A stretch of 64,000 nt of DNA from Morinoia aosen. Lineage: Eukaryota > Arthropoda > Malacostraca > Amphipoda > Talitridae. Each line of letters starts with the position of its first letter. Positions within the stretch are counted from its first letter, which is position 1. The position numbers and the translations under genes are program-made. Location of the stretch: NCBI GenBank assembly GCA_030386875.1, contig CM059575.1, forward strand, positions 51,490,859-51,554,858, written 5' to 3'. Under the pieces are notes generated by a model that did no database searches, had not been told where the DNA came from, and was given only the letters and a program-made list of their open reading frames with translations. This document shows, in pieces, positions 11,895 through 24,879 of this stretch.

Positions 11895-14800
11895 ATTGAT
11901 ACGCTTTCATCAGCTGTGGTGATCTGGAGTTTGCTATTCTAACTTTGGGATAAATATCTGGTTAATAAGAAACGCTACCAGAAAATACGGAACAACTAAC
12001 AAAAGTGTAATTTCGAATCGCATTTTAACGTTCTGCTTCTTTTGCCTTAATAAATATACAGAAATAACTTTAATACCGTTTTAAGATTCAAGTGAACAAA
12101 AGAATTGTGGCTGATATAGCAATTTCCTGTAAAAATGAAAAATTAAAACATTAAAATCTTTAGCTATTGGACAAAACCCGATTTCAGATTTGATATCAAC
12201 ACATACAATTGATTGTAGAAAGGTCTTTTTCTTTGAATACAACAAAATGAGTGTTACCCAGTGAATTATCAAGCAGCGTTACAGATTCTGACTAGACCCG
12301 TGAATGCTTCGTGAGTATTCGAAAGAAAGATTTAGACTGAAATGCATTTATGAAGTTTGAGATTTATTCACAGCTTTCATGTTTTAGAAAGTCATAGTAG
12401 AAGCCACCGTATATCATTATGTCGTTGTATAAACACAATTGTCAAACTGCGACCTAATATTCTCGAATTTATTCAGGAAAGATACAGAACAGTCTGTTGA
12501 AGGTCATGATTTATAGTTGCACTTGCAACGATTTTCGAAGCCATGTGCTTTGATATATACGTACTCATGAATTCTCCACGTTTATTATCTTTATTGAAAT
12601 TTTATAATTGAAATACTAAGAAAACTCATGTTTGCTGTTCATATTTAATTATTTATTCTCTTAAATAATACAAATTTATTTATTAAAGCTAACACATATT
12701 TTATTTGTTTTAAAAAATGAAAGATAATTTAAACATAATTAAATAACCTTCAATCTTTTATATAATCACTTTTGCCTCCAGTTTATGTTCTTATGTTTAC
12801 CTACAAGTTTTCTTAAACATAATTCAGAGGTGTGCTTCTCACTTATTTATTCAAAGAAATACTCAGTTTATATTTTTCCAGATCAAGGAAGCTTCCCGTG
12901 AGAAGATTCTCCAGATTATAGGAAAATATAGAAATCATATGAAGACATGTCTAAGACAAGAAACGTGTTGGGCATCATTTCCCAGTCAAAAGCCTGCCTC
13001 TAACCTCGAGTCACGTGCTACAAGAGGATGTGCAGTGTCTCATTAAAGGATGACTCTTTCGATTGACCAATTCTATGTTCTTTGATGCTAGAGCTCTCTG
13101 AAGCCTTTATAGTCACTGCATTTTCTTCAGATGTAGTGCCATCTGATTTTTTTCATTATTTACTGCAATTTAATCAATTACCATCTGAGAAAACCTCTTC
13201 GTTTTATAGGAAAAAATAAAAATTGAGGGGAAATTTTTTTTAACTTGAAAAAGAAGAACGGGATTTGTATCAATTTAAAAAAGAATAAATTGGCTGGCAA
13301 AAGCTGTTGGCATAGAAGGAGACTAGATCAAAAGTTAATATGAAGCTCTATCGCCGTTTAATTATTCAATTAATCCTTTAGATGAATTAAAGAAGTACAA
13401 GCCGAATTTATTGCACGATTCAAACGTGAAATACTTTCGAAATTTCTCAAGACAAATGACGTGCTGAGCGTGTGTTAAGTCTTAGGAAAATCATTGACGA
13501 ATAAATCTACTTTATTTTCATTATACATTTTTATCACGGAAAACTATAGTCCGCTCGTGTCGTCTACTCTCCCGTTATTGTCCGCTTGTCCCCCGTAATA
13601 ATTATATTATAATTATCGCCGTAAGCTGGCAACGAGGCTGTCGATCTGTTCCTCCCATTTCTGGGATATCGGCACAACAGCGTAGTTCTTGAGGTAAAAG
13701 ACGAATACCGATTGTGTCAATGCCTCTCTGAGCAAACTTAACCAAGTGGAAATTGCAATACCCTACCATTGATGATGGGGCTACTACCAGAAAACTTTTT
13801 CTCTCGTGCTGCACAGTAATCCAAGTCTAATTAAAAATCCTCCAGGAACGGAAAATGAACAAAAGTGTTTCTGAAATAAAAAACTTTCATGGAATGAAAT
13901 TCAAAGCTGCTCTGTCTACAAAATCATGAACGTAGTCCTAATGCAAGTAAATAACAGAATTGAGATGAAAACTTATTACTAGTATAATTTATATCATACA
14001 ACAAATCAGAAAAAATTTTGGTGGAAAATTTTCCGACACACATACTTACCTGAATGCCCGCGCTGTGAGCTCACAAGATGGTAAAATATTCAATTCTGAA
14101 ATCGGTTACTGATATTGTATTAGAACATCTGGACATGAAATGCTTTAAATATAAGGTTCACACACACACACACACACTAAGCACACACACATGCGAGCAA
14201 AATTTAGACAGGTCAGGTAACAGTTAAAAATTGATTTAGAATATATTTTGAAACGAGAAATTTAGAAAAAGAAAACCATCATAATCATGCTTCAATATTG
14301 ACTCACAGAATGCAAAGAAGATCGTAAACTCACACGACTGTTTACATATTCAAAGCGGTTAAGCGGTGACACCAAGAGCAAGTGAGGGAGGCGTGCAGTA
14401 TCGGTGTTCATAAAGTGCTCATATATTCTGAGCAAAAATTCAAATGTAATATACGTACGAGCAATTAAGCTTTAGGAAAACACAGCGAAGCTAGAAGTTT
14501 GAAAGAAACAAGTAGAAACATGCAAGTTCATGCTATCTACACTGAGAGAAGGAAGAGAGCAAAATACCAAGCATCAAGTTAATTGAAGACTCGCCACTTA
14601 GAGTTTACACATTCTTGCCATCGCTGGCTGTCACCACCAAATATTCACATCGCCTCTTGTCACAAAACACGATTAGGACATCGTAACGATTGATAAAACC
14701 GAACCTACTATAAAACAAACCATCACAAATTCTAACAACTGCAATGATTTCCGCAACAAACGTTTTGATATGTATTTGTATAAGTATTAAGAGCAAATAT

Positions 14801-16719
14801 TTTCTTATTGAAAAATGAACGCAGCAATTAAAACTGAGTTTTTATTGTTCATCTGATAAGTCTCAACGCCTTTGGCAAAGAATGCTCATAGCGTAACAAT
14901 TTCTATTTTAGCCACTAGCAGCAAAACAAGCAAAATAGACATAAACGTAGGATTTCCTTGATTTCTGTCGGAAATACTAAGGATTTTTGCGGTAGATTTG
15001 AAGCATATTGCGTGCGGTGCTTTAAACATCAGGATGCTTGGGTACATTTGAAATTCCATGTTAAATATTTTATATCCAGTTTAAATGGCTATCGGGCTCT
15101 AACATGACACCAAGAAGAGCAAAAACTTTGAAGTAAACAGAAAAATATCAGAAGCTGAAGGCATCGTGTTCCAGCTAAGAAATTGCGCTCCCGGCGCTTC
15201 CCCACTAACTAGAGACTATACATATTTACATGAGTGCCAAAGAAACGTTCACAAGCATGAGGATGACTGCACAGATGAAATTACGCTCAAAACATTATTG
15301 GAGCATATGCAGTGATATCTGCTGCAGTATTTCAATTAAAAACTAAGACGCTCAATGCCCTGTATTTCTAATCAAACTGCAGAACATTGCTTTACTGAAA
15401 GAGAATTCGGACAATTTGCAACAGTCGATTGTACATCTCTTAAATAATGTGCAGGAGAGTTGTCATTTTCTTGAACTCCTCACCTGGTTTGACGATCATT
15501 TTGGCTGGTATTCTGGTTCAGCTGAGAAAATAACCTTCCTTCACAGGTGCTCTAAAGTCTACCACAGCAGCAGCACCTGCGAGCAATCGATGGCAGATGT
15601 CGCTGGCCTGCATGGAACAAACGACACAGCGTTCGTTGTCAAGTGCACCGATCCCGACGCTTCAGGGACCAAAGACTGGAAGACCCGATAGCATTCCAGC
15701 GAGGTTAACATGACCCCTTTCTGAATAAGTTTTCTTACGTCAATCCATTTCAATGTTTTAATGTAGTCCCGAATGAGGTTTGAGCAAGAAATCCGTGAAC
15801 TTCTTACGTAACACCTGATACTGAAGAACCGAAAAGATTATAGCTTAAGTAGCGAAGAGATCACATCTGTGAGATTGTGGACCTTATGGAGTCTAAAGTG
15901 CCGATCTGATCAGAAAATATGACTAAGCAACAATTTTAATAGCGGGAATTAGCATTAACTAGGAAATTAATAAAAAAGAATATTTAGGGTGGAAAGATTA
16001 TCGGATTCTGGATGCACTTTTATAGCCAGGACCACAACTCGAATATTTCAAGCTTCACAGTTTAATTGCGAAGTGGAGGGCCACACCACCACAGAAATAT
16101 AGTTAACTATAGTTAATGAAGTAATAGCAGATAATAAGTCCTCAGAGTGCAACTTGTCAGTTGCATAGGCTCTCTTATAAAGTGCAACAGAGTAATAAAC
16201 AAAGCGTGTAAGATGTCCAAAAAAGTGCCAAAATTTAAGTAAGGTCAATCTGTTTAAAAGACAAAGAAATAAAGGACTTTCACTTCAAATATCAAAACAG
16301 AAGATATCTTTCAAATTTATGGTAAAAACTTCCAAGGTGAAAACAATAAACGCAATAAATAAGAAACGGAAGAAAAATGAGCAGAGGATGAAGAATGTGA
16401 GTAAAGAATTCATTAAACGAAATTCCTCACAAGTTACCTAGATTGACTTATTTTTTGGCCAAAATGATCGAATTTGATATTATCAAGTAAAGTTTGGCCA
16501 TCAAAATCTCTCGGTTTGGTCTCTATGACAAATTATAGTTAAAAAATAACATTTTTAAAAATTTTTACCAACGAAAAGGGGATTAAGTATTCCTGACTTG
16601 TAAATACCAACAATGTTGACTGGTCTGACATGGCTACAATGTGAGTGATACCAAAATTATATTAAAATAGATGAATAAGTTGACGTTTGAGATTTCTTAT
16701 TCACTACAAAAAAGTTTCC
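11895..16719. other. Gene-free AT-rich stretch
   Basis: Nothing recognisable is encoded here on either strand. Apart from a CA microsatellite at 14158-14196, the stretch is unstructured AT-rich DNA. Frames at 13602-13814 (minus) and 15416-15691 (plus) are open but show no family features. Confidence 0.6.
14158..14196. repeat. CA microsatellite
   Basis: An interrupted (CA)n run of about 39 bp. Confidence 0.85.
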
Positions 16720-16724
16720 TAGAG

Positions 16725-16965
16725 AGTAGGGAGGAAAGTAAGGAAGAAAAGGGGCGGGGAATCTACGCACTAAATGTGTCCCCACACCCTGCGCATAGAA
16801 ACAAGATTAAAAGAAATTTATGAGTTAAGGAAAAAATTGAAGAACAAAGTAATAGGTGGAGAAAAATGACAGCAGTAGTCCGAAAAAAGCTGGTCGACAA
16901 GAAAGCAAAAACCTTATTCAATTTAAAAAAAGGCCTGCCGAACCTTTATCTTGCAACTTCACGTC
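16725..16965. repeat. Interspersed repeat family A, copy 1
   Basis: This segment aligns by eye with 43936-44225 and 51350-51555. The shared landmarks are GGGGAATCT, then CACACCCTGCGCATAGAAACAA (read here as two adjoining blocks), then AGTTGAAGAA-like, GACAGCAG-like and AAGGCC-AACCTTTA-like blocks in the same order. All copies face the same way. No coding capacity is evident. A short non-autonomous retroelement is possible, but the ends are not resolved. Confidence 0.55.
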
Positions 16966-19044
16966 TCTCCATGAGAGCACTGATTCCCATAGATACAATA
17001 GTTGAATCTCTCTGATGGGCGCTTACTGACAACCACCATAGGGGCATTACAGACTACAACATTCCTCGTTCTAAAAACATTCGTTGTAAGGTAAAACTCA
17101 GGCATTTGTTTAGGATAGAGATGTCAGAATGACATAATAATAATTCGAGAACCGAGTGTTGGAGTTGAGATAAGATACACGATATTTATTTTGATTTTAT
17201 ATTTATAACATTATTCCAAGCTAATTGCTTCAACCTTTTATCTTTGTTCTGCAAGAACAAATAATTTGTTTTTCCAGTTGAATTCTTTGAGTTGAACATA
17301 CATTTGAAAAATTAAAGTTATAACAACAACTGTGTGCTGGTATTTCGTTTACTGTATTGTTTGTCTGAAAAAAATCTAGTTCATAGCATATACGTTGGAA
17401 AAATACGCATTCGTCAAGAATAGGCTGCTAATGACATTCTCAAAATTTATCTTCGGAGTGAAAGACCTTCATGATGAAGACGACATTTTCGATGCTGACG
17501 ATAGACCTTCTTTTTTGATGTTTTCTTCGTATAAATTAGGCTATATTGATTTCAATAACTCAATTCTAGCCGCCAATTTTCTCCGAATTCTTTGGAGTAT
17601 AATCAGAGATGATTTCTCGTATGAAATTGGTCCGATAAGTTCGAGCAATTTCGTTCACGTTTATAATACAGTTGCAGCTTGCTTACTCTCAAAATCGTTT
17701 GTAAGAAAAAGTTACACAAACATAACGATTTGTTTAACTGAAAGCTCCAATTTTTCCCACCAAGGTTTTTGAAAAAACGCTTGCTTTGAAAGACCGCAAA
17801 AATTCACTACTTGGCTATTCTACAGCAATTTGTCCTCTGTTGTGACATAACTCTCTTAGTATTTGTCTTTTTGTTTGCTTTAGTTAAAAACGCATCTTAC
17901 TCATACAATATTTTGTACTCTCACTTACATTAACAGCAATGAGTCTTCAAAACACCTAAACCGTTGTCTTTATCTTCTGTTAAATCTTTTTTCGTGATGC
18001 TTTTTGAGCAAATCTTACAGTTTTCTTGGTCGTCCGTTCTTGAAACATGAGTGTGCTCTCAACGAATATTTTAATAAACAATTATTTTTCTGATATGCAG
18101 CTCAGCTCTTAAGATTCGAACATTCGACTCTAGTTGTAATTTTATTTTTTTATTTCCCAGAGTAAAACGTTATTGTTTGTAAGCATCCGATTTATGTACA
18201 AGTTCATTATTAATCATACATCCGTAAGCATCCTATGAAACACCCACGTGGACGTGAAACTTGATTTCACCATCGGAAGTTAATGGGGAATCTTTGACAT
18301 GTATGCGATGTTCGAAAATAGAGGTAAGAGGTAAGTAAATTTATCATTCACAAAATCAAATTTACTTTTCAGGATGAGAATTTTAGAAAGAACAAAATCA
18401 TTAACCGTGTTTTGTGGTGCAGTACTAACTAAGGAGAGCCTAAATTGAAATTTGAAACAGCCTTCTCAAAATCCTACTACTCGTGAAACTTTCTTTCCAG
18501 GGAATGTCGAATAGATATTCTTACAACTGCTATATTTTGACCAGTAAAAAAGTTATATCTTTAAATCAGAATGATCAATTTCCTTTCGCTGAATGAAAGC
18601 AATTGTAGCGATATACCTGATTGATCAGAACAACAGCCTATCTTCACAACAGAACTGTGCCTATTTGTTGGAATTCTTCTGAGAAAAAGCTTAAATTTTA
18701 TTATTTTTTGACTTGGAGCAGTAAAATAATGAAAGTGGAAGATATACTTGGCGTGCACTAATGAAATCGATTTGTCTTCTGTTACCTTCTTCAAATTAGG
18801 AGTGAATGCTGAAGTTAATTTAATATTTTAGATACTTCAAAATTGCGCAAGGTTTCATTTCAATTAGTCGAAAATACGTTGGAAGGAGCCTTTGGTAACA
18901 GTGGTGTAAAATAAATCGTCATTGCTCAATTTTATAGCCGTTGTATTTAATTGCAGCTCTAAATTAAAATATCATAACCTTTGCAGTTATTAAGACCAAT
19001 TTACTTCTAACACTTTGACATTTTTAACTCTGTTGATTTGCAAT
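16966..19044. other. Gene-free AT-rich stretch
   Basis: A 125-codon open frame at 17395-17772 (plus) begins with TTG rather than ATG, has no recognisable domain, and I do not call it a gene. A ~60-bp segment at 18505-18565 is repeated at 19350-19410. Confidence 0.5.
18505..18565. repeat. Dispersed direct repeat, copy 1 (partner 19350-19410)
   Basis: The block containing ATGTCGAATAG, ATTCTT, CAACTGCTATATTT and GACCAGTA recurs about 850 bp downstream in the same orientation with few differences. Family unknown. Confidence 0.6.
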
Positions 19045-19120
19045 ATGGATATATATATATATATATGTATACATATGTATAGATGTATGTGCATATGTGT
19101 GTACTCATATATATATATTG

Positions 19121-19151
<31 letters not shown>

Positions 19152-19210
19152 CAATATACATATATGAATACATATATATCTATATATATATATATTATAT
19201 GTATATATGT
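19045..19210. repeat. TA-rich microsatellite
   Basis: A long interrupted (TA)n tract with TG and CA interruptions. It directly abuts the 3'-end fragment of the L2-like element that starts at 19211. Confidence 0.9.
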
Positions 19211-19305
19211 AAACAATTTATTTACCACAAGTGATACAGCAATAGATTGTGTCATAAATCTAGCACTAGTACAATGGACATATTCGAGTATAGCTACTTG
19301 CAATA
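19211..19305 (-). mobile_element. 3'-end fragment of the L2-like retrotransposon, copy 2
   Basis: The minus strand ends with CACTTGTGGTAAATAAATTG, the same terminus found at 8054 and 40936. About 90 bp are shared, including the stretch around CAATGG and GAGTATAGCTACTTG on the plus strand. This is a typical 5'-truncated insertion. It sits against a TA microsatellite. Confidence 0.7.
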
Positions 19306-19349
19306 TATATATAAATATGGAACAATTGTGATACATTTCTAGTACAAAT

Positions 19350-19410
19350 GGCATGTCGAATAGCCATTCTTGCAACTGCTATATTTGACCAGTATAAAAG
19401 ATCTTTAACA
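19350..19410. repeat. Dispersed direct repeat, copy 2 (partner 18505-18565)
   Basis: Same block as at 18505-18565 in the same orientation (ATGTCGAATAGCCATTCTT, then CAACTGCTATATTTGACC). Confidence 0.6.
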
Positions 19411-19701
19411 ACATTTACGTTTAAGACCGACAATTGTTCTTACGTACGTGTAGCCATGAACTGGATTCGAGACCGCGAGATCAAATATCTGTTTAGTAGA
19501 CCGAGGTCTTTCCGCTGCAGATTTAGTTAAATTTTACTTCTTTTGACGCTAAAGTGTTTGATGTTCTTAACACAAATAGGTACCTTTGTAAACGCTGGGA
19601 ATATTAAAGCTCAGCATTGGTTTCCCCATCGTGGGCAACAAGAACGTGGCAAAATTAATTCGGTAACTTTCAAAACTTATGCCAGATTTCCAGTATAAAA
19701 T

Positions 19702-20487
19702 TACCAGGGTGTTTAAAAAACACCCTCCATTTGAATGGTAATGCATAGCTTGCTTACTAATCACCCGATTTAAATGTTCGTTTTGTGGTTAGATGCTGGA
19801 AACTGTATTTTGGAATACCAAGAAGACAATTGTTTTATTAACGTAGTTAAAACGTGCGAGTGTATCCGAAACCGTTTTTTAAACAAATAATTGCAAGTGT
19901 TATTAAAACTTACGGAATTTATTTGGTGCAATGAATGCGAACAAAAATGCGAACATACGTTTTTGATAAATAATGAATTAAGCTTCCGTAACAAAACTTT
20001 AGTAAATACTTGGAGTAAATGCGAGATTTTTCCCTCTTTGAACTTGACAATCGTTTTTCCTAACGCGATCTCAAATTTTTTTTAACTGTTTCATTGAGCG
20101 GTTGATCAACCGCGGATTTTGGCTGAGAACATTGAAGTTTGTCGTAATCTTTTTTTTTAATGCGTCAACATTCAGCGGCGAAAACATTCATTGCAAATAT
20201 TTGCTTGCAAAAATTTAACGATGACTAGGAGCACAGTCCTGCATCCACCAGACCGAAAAAATTATCAGACTTGCGAACACCTTAAAATAATTTTTATTTC
20301 ATTCGCGATTATTGATTTCTAAAAGGCTTCTGGATACCTACGCATATTTTAAGTAGCTGAAACCAGTTTTTATGCCTGAAAACAATTTCCTGCATTTAAC
20401 GAAGAAAAGAACTTTCAAATCAGATGAACAGTTAGCAAGTTATTATTATTTAAGCAGCGTGTTCGAGTTTCTGTGAAACACCCTGTA
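19702..20487. mobile_element. Non-autonomous TIR element of Tc1/mariner type
   Basis: The left end reads TA-CCAGGGTGTTT (TA at 19702-19703) and the right end AAACACCCTG-TA (TA at 20486-20487). This is the CAGGGTGTTT terminus with TA target sites common in mariner-like elements. The similarity of the ends extends inward for over 100 bp: CTTGCTTACTAATCACCCG and ATTTAAATGTTC on the left match CTTGCTAACTGTTCATCTG and ATTTGAAAGTTC on the reverse of the right. The 786-bp interior has no transposase that I can recognise. The left tip also contains a local palindrome, AGGGTGTTT-AAA-AAACACCCT. Confidence 0.65.
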
Positions 20488-22924
20488 TAAAACAAGCGAA
20501 CGTATCCGGCTCAGGAAAAGATCTATAAATCTGGCATGTATTTAAAATGAAATTATAAAAATTTTAATAATGTGAGTGTTAAACCAATTCGAAAAAATAA
20601 TCAGGACAAATATTGCAGGTCTGTGAAATTTTTAAAACGCTTATCCTATACAGATAAGTTTTTCATTGCAACATTAACTCACCAATACGAATAACGACAT
20701 ACCTGAAGTGAAAATATGAGTGAGTAGACTTGCAGTGTTTAATTTAGTGTGTTTTTTGTGAGATAATAATAAGACTATATTCTCTTAGCTGGTAGATCTA
20801 ATGTAGAAAAATAATTCAGATTTACATGTTAAGTTAAAGAATTTACTGATGATTTCTCCACATGGATGATTTCCGACAAAATAAGGTAACAAATGTGTAG
20901 GAGTGAAGCTCTAAAAGGTCTGCCGTAACTCATTAAGTTTCATGAGTAACAAGTACGAAGCTGGCAAAAAATCTCATTAATGATAGAATTTTTAAAACAT
21001 AAAGAAGAAAACAAAAACAAAACTAGGGCACAGAAAAGTAAAAAAGGGTAATTTAAAAATAGAGCACGAAAAATAAATTTTAATAATTTAAATAATTGCA
21101 AGCTTCAGTATTTAGAGAAGTTGAAGAAAATTTTGATCAGAATTGGAATTTCAAAGGGAAGAAGTGAATAGTAAACCGATAAATCGTATGTTAAAAACAG
21201 AGGAACCTCGGTTGTACTGCACATCACTCCAACTCGTTTAGTCTCAACAGTGAGGACAACGAGATCGTTACCGTCGATTTTCTGCGTCTGTGCTCCAGAA
21301 TAGCTCTAGGAACCTCCACTCTAGGACAGGCCTCCTGTTCCAGGCATCTTCGGTCCAGGCCAAACCTTTCTTCCAAGAAGTGGGTTGAGTGACTTCTCGT
21401 ACGCCAAGTCTACTCTCTCATTTCCGAGAAGTTACAGCTGTCGCTTGTTTCACGAGAACTTAGTAGGTCTATACAATAATTCAATGGTTATACATGAATG
21501 GGGCTCTGCAAAAGCCAGTCACACGTCTTCTCCAAGAGATGGAAAAGATAAGCAAGAAACTTTTTTAGTACAAGCAGAAGACTTTTAACCACAGGAAGGA
21601 ATTTATCGAAGGAACTAACTATACAATAAATTATACAAGTTTAGCAGCTAAGTTTTACACTAAATTCTGCGAAGAAGAGAAAAAAGCAAAATTAGTGCCA
21701 CCGGCAACCTCTACAGCGGTTCTGAGGGATGAATTTTTACACAAGATTCGACAGTACGCACAACTGGAGGCCAAAATTATTCATGACATGGGAAAGAAAA
21801 ATATTGAGGAATATGAACACTAGTAAAGAGGAAGATATCCTCGCAAGGCAACAGCGAGGTCTAGGAAGAAGTTTCAAGAAATCTAGATGGTAAAGCAAGC
21901 TTTCTGGGGAAAATTTAAGGCTATATTAGTCGGGAAGCTACAGGGAGACGTGGACACATGGCAGGCAGACGTCACGGTAGCTCTAGGGACACAAAGTCAC
22001 ATCATTTATTGGGAGACAAACCACTTCGGTAGAAAATTACACTTTGCACTGTTCCACGACTTACACTCTGCTTAAAAGTGGTTATTTGTTGCTTGAACGA
22101 TCAATACAGATCAAACTGGAAGAAAGATAATGAGCACCAAGCACACGAAGCAATTTTAAAGGTTTGGTTTAATGTTATAAAACGTAAACAAACACTGTAA
22201 GTTTATTCATCTACGTGTACAAATACTTTGCTTTTATGCCGTTGCTCAAGACGACGTGAAAATTAACACAAAAAAATATTTCTTTTATCAAAAATTAAAG
22301 GTCCTCTGCATTCATCAAACAAACGAAAAACAAACCACAAACCTGCCAGTTCAGGATCATCTTTTCCTTCGTAATAAATTTCTTCCTCCATTTTGCCGTC
22401 ATTCACGCGTCTACAGCTCACTTATTTTTGTTGACAAAGAATTGAAGTCCTGCCTGCAAACGGCAGCAATCGATTCACATTTCTGGGACAATGTTTTTCA
22501 GAAAACAGTATTTTGAACTGTCCGCCATTCCCGTCGGCCTACGAAAGTCTAAGCCAATTTGAAGATTCATGAAGACACACGCACGGTGAATTCAATCAAC
22601 GTTCGGACCGGGAAAAGGATGAAGGAACAAAATACTGAAACAGCAGTACTTCGGACGGTATTATTCCCTGAGAAGAGCGAGAAAAAAAAGTTTGACTGCA
22701 TGTATTTTACCTTGGATTGAAAGAAGCCTCACACAATAATAGCAGCAAAGTCTTCTTCATCAAATCGCTTGCATGTTAAGAAACGTCGAAGTCAATTCGG
22801 GATATTTCCTAAATTTTGCAGCAAAAAAGAACTACAAACCTTTTGAAATAGACAGTTAGTGATCGGTAGCTTATGGGGATCTACTACCCTGGACTTCACC
22901 TAATGTACCAAATTTTATAAACTT
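20488..22924. other. Stretch without a recognised gene
   Basis: Mostly featureless AT-rich DNA. An open segment at about 21626-21823 (plus, no ATG) reads like a soluble helical peptide containing FYTKFCEEEKKAKLVPPA and HKIRQYAQLEAKIIHDMG. It could be a decayed exon or element fragment, but I do not recognise it. Confidence 0.45.
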
Positions 22925-23190
22925 CTTTTTTCCCATTTATATTGCAACTAGGTTAACGAAAATGCATACAGATAGGTAAAATTGAATTTCATTCATATTT
23001 ATGTCTATCAAAATTCTCAATTTTTACAAAAAATATTTATTGCGCGATTATAATGAAAATAAATATACTCGCGCAAAACTTTTCTCACTCTACAGTTTTC
23101 AACGTAGAAGCGTAATGTTGGTCTCATTTGACGCGGAAGGACTGTAGAAACCTCGTAATGAAGGATTTTTTTTGTATTTCGGACTAGAAA
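22925..23190 (-). repeat. Repeat family C, copy 1 (inverted)
   Basis: The reverse complement of this segment aligns with 23640-23935 almost from end to end. The shared order is TCCGAAAT, then CTACAGTCCTTCCG, then AATGAGACCAA, CGCT-CTACGTTGAAAA-TGTAGAGTGAG, then AATTCAATTTTAC and TGCATTTTCGTT. It stands head-to-head with copies 2 and 3. Confidence 0.75.
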
Positions 23191-23264
23191 AAAGTTATTG
23201 TAACACATATCCAACATGTAAAAAAATGTCAGTTTTTCCAAATAAAAATTTAATTTGTAATTCA

Positions 23265-23336
23265 AATAGAATTTCCCTTCGTTACGCTGTTTCCACCGTT
23301 GAACCGCATCAAATGAGACCAACATCACGCTTCTAC

Positions 23337-23367
<31 letters not shown>

Positions 23368-23605
23368 GGAGCTTGCTAGCGCTTCAGAGGGAACCTCTAT
23401 GTCGTACCAAAGGTTCACACGCTTCTACGTTGAAAATTGTAGAAGGGGTGTGGTTTTGCGCAAAAAAATGTAATTTACTATATATATATATTCGCTCAAT
23501 AACTTTTTTTCTATTGTGAAAATCGAAATTTTCTTAGGGGAAAATGTGTTTGGAATTCAATTTTACATATCTGTATGCATTTACGTTCCTCTATTGCAGT
23601 AGAAT
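23265..23605 (+). repeat. Repeat family C, copy 2 (with internal TAG-repeat insertion)
   Basis: This copy carries CATCAAATGAGACCAACAT followed by CGCTTCTACGT, then a (TAG)n run and a ~60-bp insertion. It then resumes with CTTCTACGTTGAAAATTGTAG and continues to AATTCAATTTTACATAT and GCATTTACGTTCCTC. The duplicated junction suggests tandem slippage or an internal insertion. Confidence 0.65.
23336..23366. repeat. TAG trinucleotide microsatellite
   Basis: About nine TAG units inside repeat C copy 2. Confidence 0.85.
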
Positions 23606-23639
23606 GTTGCAATCTAAGATTAGAAAAAGTAATCTAGAA

Positions 23640-23935
23640 TTTTTCTGGGGAAGACATTTTTCGGACATATGTAACAATAAATGTTTTTATAATCCGAAAT
23701 TCAAAAAATCCTTCGTTACGGGGTTCCTACAGTCCTTCCGTGTCGAATGAGACCAAAATCCCGCTCCTACGTTGAAAATTGTAGAGTGAGAAAAGCGTTG
23801 CGCAAGTGTATACATTTTTTCTAATAATCGCGATTTTTTTTTGCGAAAATCGAAAATTTTCATAGAAGTAAATGTGTTCGGAATTCAATTTTACAAATCT
23901 TGATGCATTTTCGTTCCCCTAGGTGGAATAGAAAT
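23640..23935 (+). repeat. Repeat family C, copy 3
   Basis: The most complete direct copy: TCCGAAATTCAAAAAATCC, CTACAGTCCTTCCG, AATGAGACCAA, CTACGTTGAAAATTGTAGAG, GCGAAAATCGAAA, AATTCAATTTTACAAATC and GCATTTTCGTTCCCC. No coding capacity. Confidence 0.7.
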
Positions 23936-24875
23936 GTGTACAGTGAAATTTGAAAATGAGGTAAAGTGCAGGGTAGTGGAATGCCTTATGCAATCAAAGC
24001 TTTTCATATTTTACTGGTTTGTGTTGAAAATAAACGCTAGAGTCACATTTCAAAGGAAGGACGTCTGAAAGCAGAAATGTTATCAAAAGCGGTACTCCTA
24101 ATGGAAGGTCACTCAACAAACGATGATTTACCTCTTGGAGGAGGGTTTCACTTTTTCTCAGCCACATTTCTAAAAACATATTTCTTCTACAATTTTAAAG
24201 TAGTTTTACTCTTCACAGGACTCAATGTTTAGCGAACACTTAAAAATTAATTAATTGGTTGGAGTTTGAAAAAATTATTTTGTTGAAACCCTGCGTCAGA
24301 ACTTGTGTAACCCAGTATGTCTGTATGTCATCAATGGAGCTCTGGCAAAGACAGCCGGCAAACACGAAGGTTCATATTCTCCACTCATGTTAACAAGATA
24401 ATGAATTCGACTTACGTCGGACATGAATGCAAAACTGAAAAATGGATGCAAAGTGTGCAAAAATAGATTTCTAAATGAGCAATTAAATGTTGCTCACTCT
24501 GGCGGTCCACGACATTAGTATTTTCTGGAAGACTTCCTATTACATTGGACGTCGGTAACAGAAACCAGTGATATGCCTTCAAATTATTGTCTTCTCATTT
24601 TTAGGATAGGCACAGCCTAAAAAATATTTAGCTAGTTAAGAAATAACGGAAAAGATGAACTCAACGGTGCTCCTGCGTTATTATTCTAAGTGATTCAAGA
24701 AGTCAAGTTGCATTGTGTTTGGTCACTTTTACAAATATTAATTATGGGAGAAGAAATACATTTACGCTGAGACAGACGATCTTTAGTTTGAGAGGAAATT
24801 GTTCTACGTAATTCGAAAATATCCAAGCAATTTTTTTAAATAATAATGAAGGCATCTACGGATGCTTTATTTCCA
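23936..24875. other. Gene-free AT-rich stretch
   Basis: I see no gene, RNA or repeat structure here. Confidence 0.5.
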
Positions 24876-24879
24876 ATCA

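Noticed and set aside
17395-17772. 125-codon plus frame as a gene
   Set aside because: It starts with TTG, lies in AT-rich DNA and shows no family, domain or splice borders.
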